From: Spirochaetaceae bacterium
GTDB lineage: Bacteria; Spirochaetota; Spirochaetia; Treponematales; Breznakiellaceae
Assembly (NCBI GenBank): GCA_031257135.1
Contig: JAIRPH010000170.1
Span: 1-6,423, forward strand
Length of the DNA stretch: 6,423 nt
Reading direction: 5' to 3'
The position numbers were made by a program, and so were the translations under genes. Positions 1-5,052 of the stretch are shown here, piece after piece (the stretch's first letter is position 1; every line of letters begins with the position of its first letter). Below the pieces are notes generated by a model. The model had not been told where the DNA came from. It worked only from the letters and a program-made list of their open reading frames with translations, and did not search any database.

Positions 1-98
1 ACTATCGCGTTAGCTAGAGAGAGTAACTGTTCTTCATCGCCGGTCTCGCCGAACATCTTTACTATCAGGAAATCATTTAACGGGTTAAGACGCATCAT
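1..98 (-). CDS. Rpn family recombination-promoting nuclease / putative transposase, N-terminal fragment
   Basis: Partial gene: only its first 32 codons lie in the window and it continues past the left edge. The visible protein starts MMRLNPLNDFLIVKMFGE and continues with TGDEEQLLSLANAI. This matches the N-terminal signature of the PD-(D/E)XK transposase-like family (PDDEXK_2 / TIGR01784, 'T_den_put_tspse'), which typically reads as NPLNDF.F...FG, then a short acidic stretch, then LL..FLNA. Members are nucleases of the Rpn type that promote RecA-independent recombination, often present in many copies in Treponema. The catalytic residues would lie further into the gene, so activity cannot be judged. 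The ATG at 98-96 is chosen because the family homology begins there and a strong promoter ends 6 nt upstream; a second ATG follows directly at 95-93. The frame stays open upstream to an ATG at 296, but that stretch contains the promoter and a terminator-like hairpin, so it is judged non-coding. Confidence 0.8.
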   Translation of the reverse strand, partial: MMRLNPLNDFLIVKMFGETGDEEQLLSLANAI

Positions 99-104
99 AG
101 TTTT

Positions 105-133
105 AGTATACGGGTATACGGCTTTTCTGTCAA
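105..133 (-). promoter_or_regulatory. Sigma-70-type promoter of the Rpn family gene
   Basis: On the minus strand a perfect -35 box TTGACA (133-128) is followed by a 17-bp spacer and a -10 box TATACT (110-105). Six bases (aaaact) then separate the -10 box from the ATG at 98. The predicted transcription start is therefore the A of the start codon or within a base or two of it, and there is no room for a Shine-Dalgarno sequence. Both boxes and the spacer are read directly from the sequence; promoter activity is inferred. Confidence 0.75.
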
Positions 134-222
134 TCTGAGCCTTAATCGCATCGAGGGCGGCTTTTTCTAGGCTGGCGATTGCATCTATTGCGAAATAAGG
201 AAACCTTGAGGAACTTCTCGGC

Positions 223-265
223 AAAAAATCCGCAGAGCCATGCGTTACGCTGTGGACATCTGCGG
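223..265 (-). terminator. Probable intrinsic terminator of the 954-residue exported-protein gene
   Basis: On the minus strand, CCGCAGA (265-259) and TCTGCGG (236-230) form a perfect 7-bp stem. The 22 bases between them can pair further: CCA with TGG, and GCGT with ACGC around the centre, with small bulges. The stem is followed after one base by six T residues (228-223). A stem plus T run 38 nt past the stop codon of the upstream gene fits a Rho-independent terminator. The bulged inner stem lowers confidence. Confidence 0.6.
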
Positions 266-278
266 ACGCCTTAGGCGC

Positions 279-292
279 GGGGGATCGCCCCC
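279..292. repeat. GC-rich hairpin just after the exported-protein gene
   Basis: GGGGGATCGCCCCC is a perfect 5-bp G/C inverted repeat with a 4-nt loop. It begins 10 bases beyond the stop codon of the large minus-strand gene (stop at 305-303). No T run follows directly, so alone it is a poor terminator; it may help the stem-loop at 265-230, or be a structural element linked to the 3' end of the gene. Confidence 0.5.
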
Positions 293-302
293 TCATATCT
301 TA

Positions 303-3167
303 TTAATTAGGAAGATTCCGGGCTACCCGGAAGCCTACATAGTACACATGGATCGCCGGAGCGACCTGTATCCGGTTGCCGGAGCGCAGGTAGCGGAGCG
401 CGCTGTACCAGCTTCCGCCCCGGACAATCCGGTTGCCCACTAAGCCGCCCCGGTTTCCGGGGTTATACGGCTCATACCAGTCCCAGCACCATTCGTAGAC
501 GTTTCCGTGCATATCGTAGAGTCCCCAAGCATTGGGCTTGAAACTGCCTACCGGCATGGTCCGCTCCCGATACGCTCCTGTGGCGTTTCTGTAGGGATAA
601 GTCCCGTCGTAATTGCCGTCTTGGGAGGTAAACATATCGCCGGTATTAAAGGTTGTGGAAGTTCCGGCTCTGCACGCGTATTCCCATTCCGCCTCAGTGG
701 GCAGACGGTAGCCGTTTGCCGTCCGGTTCCAGGTTACGGTTTCTCCGTTTATGCCGTACGCGGGGGTCAATCCTTCCTTGATACTCCGGGCGTTGCAGTA
801 GGCTACGGCTTCAAACCAATTCACCTGCTCAACCGGCAGATTCGGATACTGCTTGAAATAGCTGGGATTGGTTTTCATAATTTCTTCGTATTCCGCCTGA
901 GTTACCTCATTTTTTGCCAGATAGAAACTCCCTACTTGTACCGAATGTTGGATTTCATCGGCGTCCCGTCCGGCTTCCGTTGCAGGAGTTCCCATCGTGA
1001 AGGTTCCGGCAGGAATTTTTATAAAGTCTTTAAAAGGATCAGCCGGTTGAGCCGTAGGAGGAAGCGCGGCTTTCGGCGGCTCCGCCCATCGATCGTCGGC
1101 GGAACCCGCGGCAGGCGGCGGAACCCGGTTCGGCGCGGGCGCAGGCGCGGGGAGAGGCGGCGGTTCCTGCCGAGGCTGAGTCTTCCCATTGATGAGAACT
1201 CCCGCAAGTCCGGTAACGACGCTCATATCCTCCATGAGAAGCCGGTACTCAAGGTCTCCTTCCCGCAGAACCGCCGCGTTTTGGGTATCTACGATGGAAC
1301 TCAAAAAAAGATTGGTGGTTCCCATACTCAGCAAGTCTCCGGTAAGCACATACCGTATCTGCATAGCCGTTCCGAAGGCTTTGATCGTTTCCGGATCAAT
1401 GATGCCGAAATAAGAGCCTTTGAATGACCCTACTTGAGTTTCAATCGGCAACGCCCAGGGGTAGACCGTATATTTCCCGCTGTTGGAAAGCTCGATAGTC
1501 AAATACTGGAAGAGAATGTTAGCGTCTTTGATTTCTCTGCCGCTGGGGGTATAGAAAGGCAGTACCGTAAGGTTCGGGAGAACCGGATTAACCGGTTTCT
1601 GAGCGTCGGCGATGACGGTTTTGGCTATCTCCGGCAGAGAAGCTCTGACTTCCCGGACTCCGCTGTACCGCTGATACTTCCCGGATATTTGCTGGAGGGT
1701 TTCCATGCGGATAAGCGAGATAAGGACTATTCTGCCTGCGCCTACCGGTTCCGCCCGCACGAGGAGGGCGAAGTCCGCTTTAAGCCGGCTCCGCAAGGCT
1801 TCGGTAAAGTCTTTGCCGGAGCTGTAATGCTGAGAGGCGAGCGCGCCCATGAGCGCGTCGAAGTTGGTATCGCTGGGGATTACGCTGAAGGCGTTCCGGA
1901 GTTCTTCCTGATTTGCCAGCAGTATGGTGATGGTTTCCTCGTCTTCGCCGATTTTATCGCTGAAGGGGAGAACCGTCAGGGTCGGCTTGCCCGGTTCTTG
2001 GATGCCCGGCGCGCCTATCGGCATTGGTTTAGGCGCGGGAGCCTGCGCGATCTGCGGGGCGGTCCGAGGCGGCGGGGAAGGGTTCGCGGGTTGAGGCGTT
2101 GAGTCTATCGGCGCGAGAGCCTCATAGACTTCGTAGAACTCGATAGGACTCGCCGGAGCCTGCGTTACTTTCGCCGGAGCCGGAGCCGCCTTTGCCGGAA
2201 CCGCTTGAGGGAATGAAGGCAGGGAATCGATAATCGGGGAACGCTCCGGAGGATTCGCCACTCCGGGCGTTACCGCTACCGGCGCAATCCCTCCGAGCAG
2301 GACTTTGGTAAGCCGGGCTACATCGTCCAAACTGTCGGACAGGGATACATAATCTATATTTCCGTTGATATAAGACCCGTTTTTCTGGTCGGATGAGACC
2401 GGAGCGTCGGTACTGAGCATCGAAGCCATGAACAGATTGACCGGTCCGGGCTTCAGCAAGTCTCCGGTAAGCACATGGCGGATACCGGTTTCCTCGCCGA
2501 AGTCGGTGAGGCTTGCAGGCTCAACAATGCCGTAATAATAAGGAATATTCCGCGTGAAGTTGTCAATAATCAAGTCCCAGGGAAATACCGCGTATTTACC
2601 GCTGTTGGTAACTTCGATATTCAGCAGTTGGAACATGATTTCCGCGTCGTTTCCGTCTACTCTGCTTCGGAAAGGCAGAACCGAAAACTTTTCCGGGTTC
2701 GGCTGGCTCTGCGCGCCGGCGATTATTCTTTTGGTTATGTCCGGCATCGGAATATCCCGGGTATCTCCGTATTTCCGGTAATACCCCGCCACCTGCTGTA
2801 AGGTCCCGGCGTCAATCATAGAGAGCAAGGTCAGTTTGCTGTTTCCGATGGCATCAGCCCGCACCAGAAGCACAAAATCGGGCTTATTAAGCCGGTTTTG
2901 TATTTCGGCAATAACATCCGTCTTTCGGCTAAAATCTCCCGATTCTATCTCCGCCGCAAGTTCAGTAAAATTGCTGTCGCAAGGGGCTATCGAGAATTCC
3001 CGCTGGAGATCCGCTTGACGTGAAAGCAAAGACGTTATTGCATCTTCATCTCCGCCGATTTCGCCGGTGTAAGGTAAAATTGTCAAGGACTTTTTTTGAG
3101 CCTGAACGCTAAACAATAGGAAGGTACTAAAAACTAAAAGCAATAACGTTTTAGACCATCTTTTCAC
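303..3167 (-). CDS. Exported protein with duplicated CsgG/LpoB-like modules and a C-terminal degenerate FGE-sulfatase (SUMF1) domain
   Basis: Complete 954-residue protein with a GTG start (3167-3165) preceded by a strong AGGAGG. Residues 1-23 form a Sec signal peptide (MKRWSK, a hydrophobic core, then VQA before Q24). No lipobox cysteine is present, so it is probably soluble in the periplasm or secreted. Residues 27-295 and 395-661 are two copies of one module. Each copy has two halves opening with LTILPY/LTVLPF (28, 397) or FSVLPF/LTVLPF (161, 533), and the second half contains VLTGDLL (232, 607). This pattern resembles CsgG/LpoB/TolB-N-like folds. Residues 296-394 and 662-711 are Pro/Ala-rich linkers. 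Residues 712-951 are an FGE-sulfatase domain: IPAGTFTMG, RLPTEAEWEYACRAG (821), GLYDMHGNVYEWCWDWY (882), VRGGSW (915), GFRVAR (945). Both FGE catalytic cysteine positions are replaced (Ser922, Leu927), so a structural or ligand-binding role is more likely than formylglycine formation. The cellular function is unknown. Confidence 0.85.
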   Translation of the reverse strand: MKRWSKTLLLLVFSTFLLFSVQAQKKSLTILPYTGEIGGDEDAITSLLSRQADLQREFSIAPCDSNFTELAAEIESGDFSRKTDVIAEIQNRLNKPDFVLLVRADAIGNSKLTLLSMIDAGTLQQVAGYYRKYGDTRDIPMPDITKRIIAGAQSQPNPEKFSVLPFRSRVDGNDAEIMFQLLNIEVTNSGKYAVFPWDLIIDNFTRNIPYYYGIVEPASLTDFGEETGIRHVLTGDLLKPGPVNLFMASMLSTDAPVSSDQKNGSYINGNIDYVSLSDSLDDVARLTKVLLGGIAPVAVTPGVANPPERSPIIDSLPSFPQAVPAKAAPAPAKVTQAPASPIEFYEVYEALAPIDSTPQPANPSPPPRTAPQIAQAPAPKPMPIGAPGIQEPGKPTLTVLPFSDKIGEDEETITILLANQEELRNAFSVIPSDTNFDALMGALASQHYSSGKDFTEALRSRLKADFALLVRAEPVGAGRIVLISLIRMETLQQISGKYQRYSGVREVRASLPEIAKTVIADAQKPVNPVLPNLTVLPFYTPSGREIKDANILFQYLTIELSNSGKYTVYPWALPIETQVGSFKGSYFGIIDPETIKAFGTAMQIRYVLTGDLLSMGTTNLFLSSIVDTQNAAVLREGDLEYRLLMEDMSVVTGLAGVLINGKTQPRQEPPPLPAPAPAPNRVPPPAAGSADDRWAEPPKAALPPTAQPADPFKDFIKIPAGTFTMGTPATEAGRDADEIQHSVQVGSFYLAKNEVTQAEYEEIMKTNPSYFKQYPNLPVEQVNWFEAVAYCNARSIKEGLTPAYGINGETVTWNRTANGYRLPTEAEWEYACRAGTSTTFNTGDMFTSQDGNYDGTYPYRNATGAYRERTMPVGSFKPNAWGLYDMHGNVYEWCWDWYEPYNPGNRGGLVGNRIVRGGSWYSALRYLRSGNRIQVAPAIHVYYVGFRVARNLPN
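315..1034 (-). other. FGE-sulfatase / C-type-lectin-fold domain (C-terminal domain of the exported protein)
   Basis: This covers residues 712-951 of the large protein. Hallmarks in order: FIKIPAGTFTMG (715-726), FYLAKNEVTQAEYEEIM (748-764), VEQVNWFEAVAYCN (779-792), RLPTEAEWEYACRAG (821-835), WGLYDMHGNVYEWCWDWY (881-898), IVRGGSW (914-920) and GFRVAR (945-950). In true formylglycine-generating enzymes two cysteines follow the GGSW motif; the aligned residues here are Ser922 and Leu927. The segment from 921 to 944 is rich in Tyr, Val, Ile and Ala where relatives usually carry more polar residues. Confidence 0.85.
1185..1985 (-). repeat. Module copy B (residues 395-661), paralogous to copy A
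   Basis: Second copy of the tandem module in the exported protein. It aligns with copy A along its length: LTVLPF, then ANQEELRNAFSVIPSDTNF against SRQADLQREFSIAPCDSNF, then LLVRAEPVG against LLVRADAIG, NSGKYTVYPWALPI against NSGKYAVFPWDLII, and VLTGDLL in both. The offset is 369-375 residues. The best-conserved DNA stretch is the 23 bases at 1329-1351. Confidence 0.8.
1329..1351. repeat. 23-bp direct repeat, copy in module B
   Basis: Bases 1329-1351 are identical to 2454-2476. The stretch begins cagcaagtctccgg on the plus strand and encodes HVLTGDLL/YVLTGDLL on the minus strand. Spacing is 1125 bp, exactly 375 codons, so it is a trace of the module duplication. Confidence 0.9.
2283..3089 (-). 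repeat. Module copy A (residues 27-295) of the duplicated CsgG/LpoB-like region
   Basis: First copy of the module. It splits into two halves, each with an N-terminal beta strand ending in LPY/LPF, and a later stretch of the type 'LN.PDFVLLVRADAIGNSKL' or 'IRHVLTGDLLKPGPVNLF'. These resemble the 'LGA.YVV.G.I...G...L' strand-turn of CsgG/LpoB-like domains. The whole duplicated region therefore holds four related half-modules. Assignment to the CsgG/LpoB fold is pattern-based and would need a profile search. Confidence 0.65.
2454..2476. repeat. 23-bp direct repeat, copy in module A
   Basis: Identical over 23 bases to 1329-1351, in the same reading frame and the same place in the paralogous module. 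The surrounding bases are clearly diverged, so this is an island of identity in an old duplication. Confidence 0.9.
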
Positions 3168-3176
3168 AATGAGGTT

Positions 3177-3182
3177 CCTCCT
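3177..3182 (-). promoter_or_regulatory. Ribosome binding site that fixes the GTG start of the exported-protein gene
   Basis: The minus strand reads AGGAGG, then nine bases, then GTG. A full Shine-Dalgarno match at good spacing, directly before a signal-peptide start (MKRWSKT), supports GTG at 3167-3165. No ATG lies in frame in the preceding bases. Confidence 0.85.
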
Positions 3183-3270
3183 GAACTTAAATATGCTTAT
3201 TAAATATCGTCATATTTTTAAAAGCCTTGAGACGTACCGCGGTAATTTGATACTCAGCGGCTTTTATAAA

Positions 3271-3285
3271 TCCGGGAAGCCCGGA
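3271..3285. repeat. Perfect 6-bp inverted repeat in the divergent region
   Basis: TCCGGG, loop aag, CCCGGA. On the minus strand it is followed by TTTATAAAAG, a weak T/A-rich tail, so it could attenuate leftward transcription that starts near the pyrophosphatase promoter. It resembles the TTCCGGG-cta-CCCGGAA inverted repeat at 316-332 in the 3' end of the large gene. Confidence 0.45.
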
Positions 3286-3332
3286 CCCGGCTGAAAGAAC
3301 CCGCGCCTCAAGCGGACTCTATGCTGACGTAT

Positions 3333-3338
3333 TATAAT
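3333..3338 (+). promoter_or_regulatory. -10 box of the pyrophosphatase gene
   Basis: A consensus TATAAT lies 17 bases before the ATG at 3356. The predicted transcript would start near 3345 and carry a leader of about ten bases. The -35 region at normal spacing (around 3310-3315, aagcgg) has no match to consensus, so either an activator is needed or the main promoter lies elsewhere. The leader has no purine-rich Shine-Dalgarno sequence. Confidence 0.45.
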
Positions 3339-3355
3339 ATAGTAATATTACGATT

Positions 3356-5026
3356 ATGGATACTCAGATAAAGAAGACCATATACATTCTTGGGCATAGG
3401 AATCCCGATACGGATTCGGTGGCGTCCGCGGCGGCTTACGCCCGGCTTAAACAGAGCCTCGGTAAAACCGAGTGCGTCGCCGTGCGGGGCGGAAAAGTCT
3501 CGCCTCAAACCGAATATATTTTCAACCGCTTCAAGGTGCCGATTCCTCAGTATATCCCCGATATGATCCCCAAAGTTTCCTATTATATGCACGCCTGCCG
3601 GTATGTGGTGGTCGGCGATACTTCGCTCTGGAACGGCATCACCAAGATGGAAGAAACTAAAATCAAGATTCTCCCGGTGGTCAACGCCGACGAAACCTAC
3701 TGTTCCCTCCTGCACTATAACGCGTTTGCCCAGAACAGCCTCAAGGTAATCAATCCTGAAAGCCAGACGGTTTTTTCCACGAATATCAGGCTCATCGCCG
3801 AAACCCTTTCAGCCCAGCAGATACTTATGTTCAAGCCGGAAGAATTGTTCAAATGCGTGATTATCGTGGTTGCCGACAGCTTTGAAACCTTACAGAAAAC
3901 TCTGTCTCTGCATACCCCGGAAAACGCCGTGGTAATTACCGGAGACCGTCTCGACGTTCAGGAGTACTGCATCGAAAGCGGCGTCCGCGCGCTGGTGCTT
4001 TCATCGGGGACCACTATGGACAAAAAACTCCGGCAGAAAGCCGATGAAAAACAGGTTTCCGTGCTGATCAGTCCCTACCGCTCTTCGGAAACCGCAATGC
4101 TGGCGATGTATTCCGCCCCGGTTTCTACAATGGCTGATTTAGAAACTAAGCCGGTGCATCTGTCCGATACGATACGCAAAGTCCGTCCCCTGTTGCAGGA
4201 ATCGCCCAGCCGTTCTCTGCCGGTGGTTGACGATAACCGTAAACTGGTAGGCATTATCGCGGAAAGCGATCTGCTTGAGGACGCGAACGTAGAGATCATC
4301 TTGGTTGATCACAACGAACTGTCTCAGGCGGTAGAAGGGATAGAAAACTATACCATCCGGGAAGTAGTGGATCATCATCGGCTGGGAAACCTAACCACGA
4401 AGGATCCGATTATGTTTATTAACCGTCCTGTCGGGGCTACCGCAACGATTGTAGTTTCTCTGTACCGGCAAAACCGGACGCCGATCCCCAAAGAGATCGC
4501 CTCTATCCTGCTGTCCGCGATCCTCGCGGATACGCTGGTATTGCAGTCCGCAACCACCACCGAGGAGGATCGGAATACCGCAGAATATCTGTCGAATATC
4601 ACGAATCTGGACATTCAGTCGCTGGGACATGACATTATCACTGCGGCGTCGAGAATCGGAGGAAGAAACGCCGGCGAGGTAGTACATCAAGACATGAAGG
4701 AATACTCCGAAGCGGGCTGTATCTTCACCGTAAGCCAGATAGAGGTCGATACTCCGGCAGAGATTCTATCCCGAAAGCAGGAATTCCTCAACGAGCTTGA
4801 GATAGAATACCGCTCCCGAAAAGCCCTATTCAGCGCAATGATGGTCACAGATATAACCAAACTGACCAGTCATCTGCTCATTATGGGAAAACCGAGTTTC
4901 TTACAGCACCTTGAGTTTCCCCGGCAATGCGAAGGAGTTTATTTCCTGAACGATATTGTATCTCGGAAAAAACAGCTCCTCCCGCTTCTGGTAGAACAAA
5001 TCGAGCAAATAGAGGGAAACGGCTAG
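3356..5026 (+). CDS. ppaC: Manganese-dependent family II inorganic pyrophosphatase with CBS-DRTGG-CBS regulatory insert
   Basis: Complete 556-residue cytoplasmic enzyme that hydrolyses pyrophosphate to two phosphates and so pulls biosynthetic reactions forward. The DHH domain is split. Residues 10-70 carry GHRNPDTDSVAS (metal ligands His14, Asp18, Asp20). Residues 312-420 carry VDHN (Asp318), VDHH (His340) and AILADT (Asp392). The DHHA2 domain (about 425-545) supplies substrate-binding Lys448 (QDMKEY) and Arg537-Lys538 in SRKKQ. These match the active-site residues known from the Bacillus enzyme, so it should be active. Between the DHH parts sit a divergent CBS motif (about 73-125), a DRTGG domain (about 150-245, with VVITGDRLD) and a clear second CBS motif (253-308, LPVVDDNRKLVGIIAESDLL). 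In this family the insert binds adenine nucleotides (AMP/ADP inhibit, ATP activates), and DRTGG-bearing forms respond to diadenosine polyphosphates. The ATG at 3356 precedes the first motif closely, although no Shine-Dalgarno sequence is visible. Confidence 0.95.
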   Translation: MDTQIKKTIYILGHRNPDTDSVASAAAYARLKQSLGKTECVAVRGGKVSPQTEYIFNRFKVPIPQYIPDMIPKVSYYMHACRYVVVGDTSLWNGITKMEETKIKILPVVNADETYCSLLHYNAFAQNSLKVINPESQTVFSTNIRLIAETLSAQQILMFKPEELFKCVIIVVADSFETLQKTLSLHTPENAVVITGDRLDVQEYCIESGVRALVLSSGTTMDKKLRQKADEKQVSVLISPYRSSETAMLAMYSAPVSTMADLETKPVHLSDTIRKVRPLLQESPSRSLPVVDDNRKLVGIIAESDLLEDANVEIILVDHNELSQAVEGIENYTIREVVDHHRLGNLTTKDPIMFINRPVGATATIVVSLYRQNRTPIPKEIASILLSAILADTLVLQSATTTEEDRNTAEYLSNITNLDIQSLGHDIITAASRIGGRNAGEVVHQDMKEYSEAGCIFTVSQIEVDTPAEILSRKQEFLNELEIEYRSRKALFSAMMVTDITKLTSHLLIMGKPSFLQHLEFPRQCEGVYFLNDIVSRKKQLLPLLVEQIEQIEGNG

Positions 5027-5050
5027 ACCGCGTACATACCTCCGAGGTCT
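5025..5050. terminator. Weak hairpin between convergent genes
   Basis: Only 26 bases separate the stop codons of the pyrophosphatase and the converging restriction gene. AGACC (5025-5029) can pair with GGTCT (5046-5050), and inside it ACCT-ccg-AGGT (5038-5048) is an alternative small stem. On the plus strand GTTTAA follows, which is a poor T run. It may serve as a weak bidirectional terminator; the evidence is slight. Confidence 0.25.
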
Positions 5051-5052
5051 GT

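Larger units (their letters stand above)
99..302. other. Structured intergenic segment between the Rpn gene and the large exported-protein gene
   Basis: These 204 bases separate two minus-strand genes. They hold, in minus-strand order, a 5-bp GC hairpin (292-279), a terminator-like stem-loop with a T run (265-223), and the Rpn promoter (133-105). In the Rpn frame the segment has no stop codon from the ATG at 296 down to 98, giving 66 extra codons. The translation is rich in Ser, Ala and Arg, has no recognised domain, and has no Shine-Dalgarno sequence before its ATG. I read it as non-coding, possibly a dispersed repeat carried with Rpn genes, but cannot test that here. Confidence 0.5.
3168..3355. 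other. Divergent intergenic region between the exported-protein gene and the pyrophosphatase gene
   Basis: The 188 bases between two divergent starts carry the AGGAGG of the left gene, a TATAAT box for the right gene, a perfect palindrome TACCGCGGTA (3235-3244), a 6-bp stem TCCGGG-aag-CCCGGA (3271-3285), and a palindrome GTAATATTAC (3342-3351) just before the right-hand ATG. AT-rich stretches near 3190-3225 may hold the promoter of the left gene, but I could not pick a convincing -35/-10 pair. No small gene is apparent. Confidence 0.6.

Noticed and set aside
1040..1180. GC-rich repetitive stretch as a possible repeat array or CRISPR
   Set aside because: It encodes the Pro/Ala-rich linker between module B and the FGE domain; there are no regularly spaced identical units.
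507..2102. Plus-strand open frames of 306 and 222 codons opposite the large gene
   Set aside because: They are antisense shadows of a minus-strand gene with a signal peptide and recognisable domains; their translations are Arg/Gly-rich with no domain.
303..3167. The large protein as an active formylglycine-generating enzyme acting on sulfatases
   Set aside because: Both catalytic cysteine positions are substituted and no sulfatase is encoded nearby.
4544..4546. Gln397 in the pyrophosphatase where Bacillus-type enzymes have Lys in FKSPT
   Set aside because: That lysine is not one of the catalytic residues; the substrate-binding lysine is in the DHHA2 domain and is present here as Lys448.
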